Assembly: GCA_965242605.1 (NCBI GenBank)
Contig: CBDESS010000001.1
Location: 1,240,001 to 1,304,000, forward strand
Direction: 5' to 3'
Source of the DNA: JAAXHF01 sp965242605
GTDB taxonomy: Bacteria; Desulfobacterota; Binatia; Bin18
DNA: 64,000 nucleotides
In this document: positions 34,848 through 45,199 of the stretch, one piece after another
Layout: every line of letters begins with the position of its first letter
How positions within the stretch are numbered: position 1 is the stretch's first letter
Notes under the pieces: generated by a model
The model's input: the letters and a program-made list of their open reading frames with translations, nothing else
The model's database searches: none
Told to the model about the DNA's origin: nothing
Program-made: the position numbers and the translations under genes

Positions 34848-34958
34848 GGATCAGGATTGCAGGATGGCAGGAGATGGACATTCCACGGTCTCTTCGTCCT
34901 CGCCGAAGGGTGCAGGTTTGACGTTTCACCTGCGACGTTTTATGCTTCGCCCTTCGCC

Positions 34959-36083
34959 ATGCAACACTATCAGCCGCAGGAAATTCTGATTGAACGGGGC
35001 GAAGAACACGCGCCCGTTGTCCGGCGCGCGCTGCAACGCCTGCCCCATGTGCCGGTCCGCAGCGTGGACACTCCCCCCCGGACTGCTGCCGGCGGGCCGC
35101 CGGACCCGTTTGCAGCCGGCAAAAGAAGCCTCGTGTTCACCCGCAACCGCGCCCGCTTTCTCGAACACTGCCCGGCCGGAACGCCCGGTCTGGTGTGCTG
35201 TAACTACCTGGTGGTCAGCCTGATCTCAAACTGCCCGATGGACTGCAGCTACTGCTTTCTCCAGGACTATCTGGCCAACAACCCGCTCTTGGCCGTGTAC
35301 ACCAATGTGAACGACATGATTGACGAGGTGGCGGCTGCGGTTGACCGGCAGCCGTGGAAGCAGTTCCGCATCGGGACCGGAGAACTGTCCGACAGCTTGG
35401 CCCTTGATCCGCTCCTCGGCTTTTCGGCAGACCTGGTGCCGTTTTTTGCCCAGCGCAAAAACGTCGTGCTCGAACTCAAAACCAAGACCGACTGCGTTGA
35501 CGGTCTGCTCGGGCTGGACCACAACGGGCGCACGGTGGTGTCGTGGACGATCACCCCGCCGGAGGTCGCCGCGGCCGAAGAGCACGGCACAGCGTCGTTT
35601 GCCAACCGCCTTGAAGCCGCCCGCCGGGTCCAGCGGGCCGGCTATCGGCTCGGTTTTCATTTTGATCCGCTGATTGAATACCCTGACTGGCCGGCCGGCT
35701 ATCGCCAGACCATTGACCGCCTGTTTTCCGCTATTGACCCCCGGGGCGTCGCCTGGCTCAGCCTCGGCAGCCTGCGTCTCACCCCGGCCCTGCGGGCCAC
35801 CATGCGCCGCCGCTTCCCCCGGACCCGTCTGCTGTCGGGCGAGCAGGTGCGCTGCGCCGACGGAAAATGGCGCACTTTTCAACCCCTGCGGGTCAAAATG
35901 TACCGGACCCTGAGCCGCTGGCTCAGACACGCCGCGCCCGGCGTGCCGCTGTATATGTGCATGGAAACCGCGTCGGTGTGGGAGAAGGTGTTTGGGCGGG
36001 CACCGGGCTGCGACAAGGATGTGGCCCGCGCGATCCTCTCGCCGTCCGCCCCCGCAATTGACGCCCCTGGCCGCCTCTGGTAG
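34959..36083 (+). CDS. Spore photoproduct lyase-like radical SAM protein
   Basis: The 374-residue protein has the SPL-type cluster motif C-x3-C-x2-C (NCPMDCSYC) at about residue 94 and continues with LQDYLANNPLLAVYTN, as in SPL-family proteins. Spore photoproduct lyase repairs UV-damaged thymine dimers; homologues in non-sporulating bacteria have unknown roles. KTDCVDGLLGLDHNGRTVVSWT is the conserved second half. The ATG at 34959 is supported by the start of conserved sequence (MQHYQPQE). It lies 111 bp after the ParB-like gene and 30 bp before a flavin reductase. Confidence 0.8.
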   Translation: MQHYQPQEILIERGEEHAPVVRRALQRLPHVPVRSVDTPPRTAAGGPPDPFAAGKRSLVFTRNRARFLEHCPAGTPGLVCCNYLVVSLISNCPMDCSYCFLQDYLANNPLLAVYTNVNDMIDEVAAAVDRQPWKQFRIGTGELSDSLALDPLLGFSADLVPFFAQRKNVVLELKTKTDCVDGLLGLDHNGRTVVSWTITPPEVAAAEEHGTASFANRLEAARRVQRAGYRLGFHFDPLIEYPDWPAGYRQTIDRLFSAIDPRGVAWLSLGSLRLTPALRATMRRRFPRTRLLSGEQVRCADGKWRTFQPLRVKMYRTLSRWLRHAAPGVPLYMCMETASVWEKVFGRAPGCDKDVARAILSPSAPAIDAPGRLW

Positions 36084-36113
36084 CAGTCATGCAGTACAAC
36101 CAAGGAGGGCGGC

Positions 36114-36590
36114 ATGGCTATTGATCCACGCGAGCTCCGCAACGTCATGGGGCATTTTGCCACCGGCGTGACCGTCATTACCACCAGGGACAGCAGCGAC
36201 AAGCCGTTTGGCCTGACCGCCAATGCGTTCAGTTCGCTGTCGCTTGACCCCCCCCTGCTGCTGGTCTGCGTTGATAAAACCGTTGACTGCTACGCCTGCT
36301 TTGAGGATTCCGGGGTCTTTGCGGTCAATGTGCTGTCGCTGGAGCAGGAAGCCCTGTCGACCCGCTTTGCCACCAAAGGCATTGAGAAGTTTGCCGGCCT
36401 CTCCTACAGCCTAGGCGTACTTGGCGTGCCGCTGCTTGACGGGGCTCTCGCCCATATCGAATGCAAGGTCGCCGCCAGCTACGCGGGCGGCGACCACACC
36501 ATCTACACCGGCGAGGTCCAGACCATCGCCACCACCGATGCCGCGCCCCTGCTGTTCTACAAGGGCAAATACCGCCGCCTGGCCGAATAG
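36114..36590 (+). CDS. Flavin reductase-like FMN-binding split-barrel protein
   Basis: The 158-residue protein is a flavin reductase-type domain: MGHFATGVTVITT, then GLTANAFSSLSLDPPLLLVC near residue 40, and the terminal FYKGKYRRL motif. Such enzymes use NAD(P)H to reduce FMN for a partner monooxygenase. GGAGGGCGGC precedes the ATG at 36114. No partner monooxygenase is nearby. It is the last housekeeping gene before the defence island, whose first gene starts 149 bp later. Confidence 0.88.
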   Translation: MAIDPRELRNVMGHFATGVTVITTRDSSDKPFGLTANAFSSLSLDPPLLLVCVDKTVDCYACFEDSGVFAVNVLSLEQEALSTRFATKGIEKFAGLSYSLGVLGVPLLDGALAHIECKVAASYAGGDHTIYTGEVQTIATTDAAPLLFYKGKYRRLAE

Positions 36591-36704
36591 CCGTCTATCC
36601 CCATACCGCATGGGGACGCGCCATCACGGTGGCGCATGAACTTGAGCGTCCTGAGAGCGTTGCTGCCCATGTCCCGACCCTTTCCCTGATTGACTTTCTG
36701 CAAT

Positions 36705-36738
36705 ATCTGTCATATCTGCTCTATTATAAGAGGGAAAT

Positions 36739-36747
<9 letters not shown>
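36705..36747 (+). promoter_or_regulatory. 11-bp perfect inverted repeat at the hsdM start, putative operator
   Basis: 36705-36715 is the exact reverse complement of 36737-36747; the right arm covers the hsdM ATG (36739). The arm centres are 32 bp apart, about three helical turns. The seven bases ATATCTG also recur at 36703-36709 and 36712-36718. The product of hsdM has an N-terminal Xre-type HTH, so this is a likely autorepression site. A TTGACT (36689-36694) may be the -35 box. Confidence 0.6.
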
Positions 36748-38572
<1,825 letters not shown>

Positions 38573-38586
<14 letters not shown>

Positions 38587-39853
38587 TACTGATCTAGGCG
38601 AAGGGCGGCTGTGGGCACGGGTCGGCGACTATTACGCTGTCACCAGGAAACCGCGTGGTCTCAATCGTTCATCTTTTGAGAAGATTCCATTCGCTTCAAT
38701 GGATGCAATCCCACGAGGCGGGTCCTACGCGCCAGCGTTCACCCTGAAGTCTCCCGATAGGATTGCGAGCGGCACCTATTTCGAGCGGGGCGATATTCTC
38801 GTTGCCAGAATTACGCCGTCCTTCGAGAATGGCAAACAGGCACTCGCATTCAACCTTCCTGCGCCATTCGGGTACGCAACGACCGAGGTCATTCCACTGC
38901 ATCCGCTCAATGCCGAGCATAATAGTAGGCTCTTGTTCTTCTATCTGCTCCATCCAGACATCCGGCACTATATTGCCGGGCGGATGGAGGGTTCAACTGG
39001 ACGGAAGCGTGTCCCGGAGAATGTACTCCTCGCCTTGCCGTTCCCGGTTTTAGAGCCCAGCGAGCAAACTGCGATTGCTGATACGTTGGAGGCAGTTCAG
39101 CGGGCGTCCGCCACTGAAGTCAAGTGCGAGCGGATCGCCCAAGACCTGAAACGCGCCGCGATGCACTCACTTTTCACGCGCGGCCTGCGCGGCGAAGCCC
39201 AGAAGGAAACCGAGAGCGGGCCAGTGCCGGAGAGTTGGCATGTGGCTCCTCTCGCAAGAGTTGTCCTTCTGAAAAGAGGCTTTGACTTACCCATCTCTCA
39301 GAGACAAAGCGGTGATATCCCTGTACTCGGGTCAAACGGGGTAGCAGGATATCACAATGAATCTCCAGCAGATATTCCAGTTCCTGGCGTATTGGTTGGC
39401 CGAAGCGGAAGCGTTGGACGAGTGAGCTTTGCGACTGGAAAATACTGGCCGTTGAATACGGCACTTTTTGCAGCCGATTTTTTTGGAAACGATGCCAAAT
39501 TCGTCAGCTATTTTCTCGACAACTTTGACTTCTCTCGTTTTGCCCAAGGCGTGAGCGTTCCGACCCTGAACCGGAATTCATTTGCCGATGTTCCTGTGGC
39601 CATTCCTCCGGTCAATGAACAACGCCAAATAGCTTCTATCCTCGACGCCATTGACCGCAAAATTGACCTGCACCGCAGGAAACGGGCGGCTCTGGACGAT
39701 CTGTTCAAGGCGTTGCTGCACAAGCTGATGACAGGGGAGATTCGGGTGGGCGAGCTTGACTTGCCGTCTCCAGGTCCATCAGAATCACCAACGTTCACCC
39801 TTCAGAATGGTCGTTTGCCCTTCCATAAAACTTCAGAAGGCGACCAGCCATAA
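38573..39853 (+). CDS. hsdS: Type I restriction-modification specificity subunit HsdS
   Basis: The 426-residue protein has two target-recognition domains separated by a helical conserved region, the usual HsdS design. NSRLLFFYLLHPD and AKFVSYFLDNFDF are matching positions of the two TRDs. The helical regions are TIADTLEAVQRASATE-like in the middle and ILDAIDRKIDLHRRKRAALDDLF near the C-terminus. The C-terminal LMTGEIRVGELDLP segment is found again at the end of the SIR2 chimera. ATG at 38573 is inside hsdM. The TRD parts are visibly AT-richer than the surrounding genes. The expected next gene, hsdR, is 7 kb away because of an inserted block. Confidence 0.88.
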
Positions 39854-39863
39854 TTGGTCTTTT

Positions 39864-41804
39864 ATGGACACACAAGGAAACAGACAGATGCGCGGAATCG
39901 CCCTGAACTTTTTTCCACTCAAAACGGACCAGTTCACAATCACGCTCTACCGCCTCCCCTTTGTCGAGGGGAAGCGGCCCAGATGCGGAGACGAAAAAGC
40001 CGTTCGTCGGAATCTCAAAGTCAATGGCGAATATCATCCCTACTGGACGTTGTTTCAACGATCCGAAGGCACTACCAAGGTAGTCTGCCAGCCATTTGAT
40101 AATGTTTACGCAACGATAGACGGGCTTAGATCAGCCTTGATCCAGAGCTGCGAAAAGAATCTGGCCCCCGATAAATTTCGCGCTATCGGTCGCTTCCGCC
40201 GGCCGGTGGAAATCATAATGGCTACACATCCTGAAGGAATAGAGGTCATCTCGCTAGAGCCGTATCTCCTACGCTCACATCGGCAATTTGGCTTTCTCGC
40301 CGACTTTCGCTTCCATCCCGAGAAGGAATATCGATGGACAAAGCGGTCCCTTCAACTCAGTCTCTCGCTCGATAAGAACGGGCGGGCAAATCTGGACTCT
40401 TACGCTGACCGCTATTCCCGTCTTTCTGACTATGTGACGCGGTTTCACAACAAGATATTCCCGCTCTACCTGCCGGGAGGCCAAAAGGTGGCAGTTGAAC
40501 CGCGGCTTGTAGAACTCCGCCCGACAACTCTTGACGAGAAGAACTATGTGGTAGGTGCTGACAGCCTATCGAAGTCGCAGTTCAGGGGCGTTGCGCAATC
40601 CGGGCCGTTCAAGCAATGTCCCGAAGACGCCCGCCTCTATTTTCTCTACAGACAGGAAGAGCGTCCCTTATCGCGTGAACTGTTCCGGGCTCTGCGCGGA
40701 GATACCTTTCGTACTTTTCCTGGGATGGAACGCATGTTCAATTTCCCAATCTCGAACAAAAACGTGAAAGGTGTCTCGCTGAAAGATTTCAGTGGTGGTG
40801 AGATAGAGCGGGTCCGGGAGCGGGTCATTGCAGATGCCGCTGGCCGCAACGTCGTCTCGATAGTGTTGACGCCCTTTAGCAGGCACGACGCCCCAGACAA
40901 GAATGCGGCCTACTGGACTCTGAAACATGCTTTTCTCTCAAAGGGTCTGCCTGTTCAGGTTGTTGCCTCTGAAACAGTAAAAGAAGAAAGAGAAAAGAAC
41001 ACGCTGAAGTGGTCCACGGCAAGCATCGGTCTCCAGATTTTCGCTAAAGCGGGTGGAACACCCTGGAAGGTTCGTCCTCGGAGAGAGCATTGCTTAATCG
41101 TCGGTATCGGGCAAGCCCACCAAGTCTCCGAAAGAACTGTTGAGCGGTTTTTCGCCTATTCGGTACTCACTGATTCAAGCGGCGTCTTTCAGGAAGTCAG
41201 AGTTCTCGGTAAGGATCGGAAAGAGGCTCACTACATCGAGGACTTCTCGGCCAATTTACGGAAGATTTTTTCCGACTATTCTTCCCGTTTCTCAAGTTTT
41301 GTGGTCCATGCAACGTTCTCTATCAGGCGGCGAGAACTGGAAACGGTCGCCAAGCTCCTCGCAGATCAGCAGGCACAACAGGAAGAGCCCGGAGAATTTG
41401 TTTCGCTCAAATTCAACGACAGAAACTGCTTCTTTGGATTCGCGATGGATCACAACAACCGCCTCCCATACGAAAGCGCCCTGATCTCACTCTCCAGAAA
41501 CGAATTTCTCGTCTGGTTTGAAGGTCTGCATCACGATCAACCTGCCGTTCGCGGGGGAAGGGGAATCGGGGGCCCTGTGCATGTGAAGTTCACATATCCC
41601 GAGAAAGCCCTGCCCTGGAATCAGCAGCGCGCGCACCTGCAAGACGCAATAAACCTGTCAGGCGCTAACTGGCGTGGATTCAACGCCAAATCTCTACCGG
41701 TCTCTGTCTACTACGCGCAACTGATCGCGAAGTACCTGAAAGAGTTCGAGAAGCACGAACTTCACGAAGTAGACGTCGGTATCCTCACACCCTGGTTTCT
41801 CTAA
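39864..41804 (+). CDS. Prokaryotic Argonaute, catalytically degenerate (long-B type)
   Basis: The 646-residue protein has MID and PIWI domains in its second half. The MID 5'-phosphate pocket is visible (YWTLKHAFLSKGLPVQVV near 350-367, giving Tyr, Lys and Gln ligands). The PIWI core follows: IGLQIFAKAGGTPWKV near 385-400. The slicer Asp that normally follows in GIDxxH is Gly here (VGIGQAH, near 413), and the second Asp position (normally HRDG) reads VVHATF. Target cleavage is therefore unlikely. PAZ is not evident, which fits the long-B group. Such Argonautes use guide-directed binding to trigger an effector encoded next door, here apparently SIR2. ATG at 39864 is the likely start; 39888 is an alternative. 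Confidence 0.88.
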   Translation: MDTQGNRQMRGIALNFFPLKTDQFTITLYRLPFVEGKRPRCGDEKAVRRNLKVNGEYHPYWTLFQRSEGTTKVVCQPFDNVYATIDGLRSALIQSCEKNLAPDKFRAIGRFRRPVEIIMATHPEGIEVISLEPYLLRSHRQFGFLADFRFHPEKEYRWTKRSLQLSLSLDKNGRANLDSYADRYSRLSDYVTRFHNKIFPLYLPGGQKVAVEPRLVELRPTTLDEKNYVVGADSLSKSQFRGVAQSGPFKQCPEDARLYFLYRQEERPLSRELFRALRGDTFRTFPGMERMFNFPISNKNVKGVSLKDFSGGEIERVRERVIADAAGRNVVSIVLTPFSRHDAPDKNAAYWTLKHAFLSKGLPVQVVASETVKEEREKNTLKWSTASIGLQIFAKAGGTPWKVRPRREHCLIVGIGQAHQVSERTVERFFAYSVLTDSSGVFQEVRVLGKDRKEAHYIEDFSANLRKIFSDYSSRFSSFVVHATFSIRRRELETVAKLLADQQAQQEEPGEFVSLKFNDRNCFFGFAMDHNNRLPYESALISLSRNEFLVWFEGLHHDQPAVRGGRGIGGPVHVKFTYPEKALPWNQQRAHLQDAINLSGANWRGFNAKSLPVSVYYAQLIAKYLKEFEKHELHEVDVGILTPWFL

Positions 41805-42526
41805 TGGCGACACCCATCTTCAAACGCGACGAGATAATTCTACTGCTTGGTGCTGGTGCCAGCGTAGAAGCCGACATACCTGACTCCAGCGAAATGGTCC
41901 AAAAGATAGAGGGGCTTGTCTCTGACGATGCTAAGCTTAATTGGAGCGTCTTCAGAGACCTCTATCGTTATGTCCGTAGCTCAATCTTCTATGCGGACGG
42001 ACTGGATGGAATATTTGATGACAAGGTTCCGTTCAACATAGAACGGCTTGTGAATGTTCTGGACGAACTCAGCAGGAAGGAGCGCCATACGCTCTATCCT
42101 TTTGTAGGCGCGTGGAATTCAAAGCTGCGAGATGTAGCCGGAGATAAATTCGAAGAGATTGGTAAATTCCGAAGTGCGATCATAAGCATTCTTCGAAACG
42201 ACTGGGTTGCTTTGCCAGAAAAGGAGAAGGCAGCCTATTACCAAGGTCTGTTGCGAGATTTGAAAGCCAACGAGCCGCGCCAGAAGAACCTCAGCGAGGC
42301 GATTACCAGTTTGGGCTACAAGTCCCGCGCCAAACGCGAGGACCGGACGGTGACGGCTGATGAGTTCACGAGCGCAGTCATTGCCGAAGCGGTCCTGGCG
42401 GTCTGGCGCGAGCGTCCGTATCAGGCCAAGTTCAGCGGTCGGAAACATTTCGGCATGCTGATGATGGGGGAGATTCGGGCGGGTGAGCTTGACTTGCCAG
42501 AGGTAACGCCAGCCCTTCGGACATAA
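41804..42526 (+). pseudogene. Truncated SIR2-like effector fused to AIPR and HsdS fragments (chimera)
   Basis: The first about 145 residues are a SIR2-like (NADase) start: IILLLGAGASVEADIP holds the NAD-binding GAGAS at residues 16-20. Its TAA-ATG junction with the Argonaute gene overlaps by one base, which shows the two were a pair. From about residue 150 the sequence changes to a copy of an internal AIPR segment (42252-42455 matches 46281-46484 with few differences). The last part repeats the HsdS C-terminus (42457-42499 with 39724-39766). The SIR2 catalytic part (Asn/His region) is lost. The 240-residue frame is open, but as an effector it should be dead. Confidence 0.75.
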
Positions 42527-42534
42527 GCGACGAC

Positions 42535-43731
42535 ATGGAAACAACAACCCGTCCACTTTTCGCTCTCTATGTCGTCTGGCATCCTTCAAACCCAAACGGC
42601 GGCCAGATGGCGGACCGGCTTCGCAGGCGTTTCGGTCGAGACCGCTATCGAAACGTTGCCGGGAACTCTGGGGTGAGCATTCTCTACCGTAGCCGAGCAC
42701 CACGCGGCGCGCTTGCGCCATTACCGATCGAGTGGGACGAGGCAGAAACGACCGCCGCTGTCGTTCTGATAGACGTAACGCTGGCCGCCGATCGGGCATG
42801 GGTAGCCTATGTTCGTGAACTGGCCCAGAACGCAAAGACGAGAGATCTGTCCGCCGGGTTCTTTCCTGTTATGATAGAATCCCAGGGCCTTGAGCTCCGC
42901 CTTGAGGAGCAGGCATTACTTTGGTGCCGTTGGGAAGGATCACGCCCGGAACGGGAGCAACGCCTCGTCAGCAGCCTGACCTGTGAATTCAGTCGAATGC
43001 TCCGGCATCGCCTCAACCCGCTCCGCCGACCAGCAACAGCAGAGGCACAGCTTGCGAGTTACCTCGAGAAAATCAAGGTATTCATCAGCCACTCGAAGCA
43101 CGACGACGACGGTGAACCTGTTGCGCGGAGTATTCGGAATTGGCTCCATGAACACAGCGCTTTGGCGAGTTTTTTCGATGTCTATGACATCCCGGCTGGC
43201 TTGTCCTTCCAAGAAGTTCTGTTGCATCAAATCGAAACCAGTGATGTCGTCATAGCGTTGCACACGGACTCCTATTCGTCGCGTGAGTGGTGCCGGCGAG
43301 AGGTTATTAAGGCCAAGCGCCGCCATGTACCGATGATTGTCGTTGATTGCCTGCGCGACACCGATCCCCGCGGTTTCGCGTACATGGGGAATGTGCCGAT
43401 CGTTCGGATGAACCCAGATCAGCGGGACCGGATTAATGCGGTCATGGAATGCTTGCTGACCGAAGTTTTCCAAACCTACCTGTGGCGCTGCCGTGTCGAG
43501 CGATTCAAAGATGCCTACCCTGAGCAGGTCAAACATGCGCTGTTCATGGCTCGCCCGCCAGAACTGCTCTCGTTAGCTGATAGCATCCGGCCTTCGGACC
43601 GGGTGAGGATTGAAACGACAATTGTCTATCCTGGACCGCTACTAGGCGCTGATGAGGCCCGCTTGTTCCAGGAGATTGCGCCGAAGGTGCGCCTGCGGAC
43701 ACTGACGAAATGGTTGGAGGAAGTCCGATGA
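42535..43731 (+). CDS. TIR-domain protein with extra N-terminal domain
   Basis: The 398-residue protein has a TIR domain at about residues 179-310: KVFISHSKHDDD, then DIPAGLSFQEVLLHQIETSDVVIAL, then SSREWCRREVIKAKRRHVPMIVV. Glu256 in WCRREV matches the catalytic Glu of NAD-consuming TIR proteins. Residues 1-150 form a separate alpha/beta domain with a similar layout (LYVVWHPSN, AVVLIDVTLAAD, FFPVMIES), possibly a second, degenerate TIR-like fold. The stop overlaps the start of the SLOG gene (ATGA), and a DUF1863 gene follows. The set is probably a nucleotide-signalling phage defence cassette. Confidence 0.8.
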   Translation: METTTRPLFALYVVWHPSNPNGGQMADRLRRRFGRDRYRNVAGNSGVSILYRSRAPRGALAPLPIEWDEAETTAAVVLIDVTLAADRAWVAYVRELAQNAKTRDLSAGFFPVMIESQGLELRLEEQALLWCRWEGSRPEREQRLVSSLTCEFSRMLRHRLNPLRRPATAEAQLASYLEKIKVFISHSKHDDDGEPVARSIRNWLHEHSALASFFDVYDIPAGLSFQEVLLHQIETSDVVIALHTDSYSSREWCRREVIKAKRRHVPMIVVDCLRDTDPRGFAYMGNVPIVRMNPDQRDRINAVMECLLTEVFQTYLWRCRVERFKDAYPEQVKHALFMARPPELLSLADSIRPSDRVRIETTIVYPGPLLGADEARLFQEIAPKVRLRTLTKWLEEVR

Positions 43732-44576
43732 TACTTCAAGACGCCAAGGTACTGCCTACGGTCGCAATTTCGATATCGGAAAGTCCCGACATGGCGGCGT
43801 TGGGACTGAGCAACGAGCACCTGCACGATGCAATGGCCGAGATTGCATTGCATGTGCTCTCTTCAGGAACAAGTCTGGCATACGGCGGCGACCTGCGCGC
43901 TCATGGCTTTACCGAACTGTTGGTTGAACTGCTTGCGCGGTATCGGGGCCACCCCGAGCACAGCGGACACATTGCCGTGACCGACTACCTGGCATGGCCC
44001 GTCCACATTCGGATGACCGCAAATGACCTTGCTGACTTTTCTGCCGGCCATGAAAGCGTGGCGACGCTCATCTTTCTTGCCCGGGACGGCGCTCGCCTGG
44101 AGCCGGAGCAACGCCTGAAACTCCCGACGCATGAGCCTGACGACAATGAGTGGGCCGAAGGTTTGACGACGATGCGGGTCGTTATGCGGGATGACACCCA
44201 AGCGCGTATCGTGCTCGGCGGGCAGGTAGAGGGCTATAAAGGACGGATGCCGGGCATTGCCGAAGAAGCCCTGCTGTCGCTCGAGTCGAAGCAGCCCGTA
44301 TTTTTGCTCGGCGGCTTCGGCGGCTGTGCGCGTGATATCGCGGAAACTCTGGGGCTTGTAGATTCTTGGGCCGGGTCTCGTGCCGCCTGGAACGGTCGCC
44401 CGGGCTTTGCGCGCTACTCGCCAAACGATCTGCACAACGGACTCTCTGACGAAGAGAACGCCGTTCTCGCTCGGACGCCGCATATTGACCAGGCGGTTAC
44501 GCTCGTATCGCGGGGTCTGAAGCAGATACTGCGTGAACCGACTGATATTAAATCCAAAGGAGGCCCCAGTGCATAA
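43728..44576 (+). CDS. SLOG-domain protein
   Basis: The 282-residue protein is a stand-alone SLOG-type Rossmann domain: LSSGTSLAYGGDLRAHGFTE at residues 44-63 and PVFLLGGFGGCARDIAETL near 195 match the nucleotide-binding loops. SLOG domains bind ADP-ribose-type signals made by TIR or related enzymes; in Thoeris ThsA a SLOG domain senses the TIR product. Here the SLOG protein is separate and has no fused effector, so it would need a partner. It overlaps the TIR gene upstream and the DUF1863 gene downstream. Confidence 0.72.
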   Translation: MILQDAKVLPTVAISISESPDMAALGLSNEHLHDAMAEIALHVLSSGTSLAYGGDLRAHGFTELLVELLARYRGHPEHSGHIAVTDYLAWPVHIRMTANDLADFSAGHESVATLIFLARDGARLEPEQRLKLPTHEPDDNEWAEGLTTMRVVMRDDTQARIVLGGQVEGYKGRMPGIAEEALLSLESKQPVFLLGGFGGCARDIAETLGLVDSWAGSRAAWNGRPGFARYSPNDLHNGLSDEENAVLARTPHIDQAVTLVSRGLKQILREPTDIKSKGGPSA

Positions 44577-45183
44577 GGTATTCATCAGCTATCACCACGA
44601 GAACGATCAGGGTTACAAAGAGAGCCTGGTTAATTTTGGGGAGCAACACTCCATATTCATCGATCAGTCGGTCGATACGGGTGACATTTCGGACAGTCTC
44701 AGTGATGAGAGCATCCGGGAGAAAATCAGGGACGAATATCTCAGAGATTCCACCGTGACGATTGTCCTGGTTGGAACCGGGACGAAGCGGAGGAAGCACG
44801 TTGATTGGGAGATTTATTCAAGCATGTACGATGGGCCGGTCAATAAGAAGTCTGGGATATTGGTAATCAATCTTCCAGGGACATCCGACCTCGGTATAGC
44901 CCCGCGCTACGACGAAAAGAGAATTGTCTATCCAGACATAGACATCACATCATGGATATCAATAGACAGCAGGGCGGAGTATGAGCGCAGGTGGCCATAT
45001 ATGCCCGCCCGGCTTATCGACAATCTCCTGAAGCCGGAGGCGAAAATTTCGGTCGTGCCCTGGAAGAGGATCGACAAGACGACACTCAAGTTCCTGGTTG
45101 ATGCAGCCTTTGAGGATCGCAGCCGCTGCCAGTACGACTTGAGCCAACCAATGAGACAAGCCAATTCCTGGGTTGGCAGATAA
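44569..45183 (+). CDS. DUF1863 (ThsB-like TIR-fold) protein
   Basis: The 204-residue protein starts with HKVFISYHHENDQ, the hallmark of DUF1863/ThsB-like TIR-fold proteins that make a cyclic ADP-ribose-type signal in Thoeris. VTIVLVGTGTKRRKHVDWEI fits the second conserved part; its W-x-E is the likely catalytic Glu. The GTG start at 44569 has AAAGGAGG seven bases upstream and overlaps the SLOG stop. The frame extends into the SLOG gene upstream but has no conserved sequence there. Last gene of the TIR-SLOG-DUF1863 cassette. Confidence 0.8.
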   Translation: MHKVFISYHHENDQGYKESLVNFGEQHSIFIDQSVDTGDISDSLSDESIREKIRDEYLRDSTVTIVLVGTGTKRRKHVDWEIYSSMYDGPVNKKSGILVINLPGTSDLGIAPRYDEKRIVYPDIDITSWISIDSRAEYERRWPYMPARLIDNLLKPEAKISVVPWKRIDKTTLKFLVDAAFEDRSRCQYDLSQPMRQANSWVGR

Positions 45184-45199
45184 AAAGCGGAGGAGGATC

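Noticed and set aside
39864..41804. Argonaute as an active DNA/RNA slicer
   Set aside because: Two of the catalytic Asp positions are Gly and Thr/Ala in the visible motifs, so guide-directed cleavage is unlikely.
42457..42526. A second, short hsdS gene
   Set aside because: Only the last about 15 residues of HsdS are present, as part of the SIR2 chimera.
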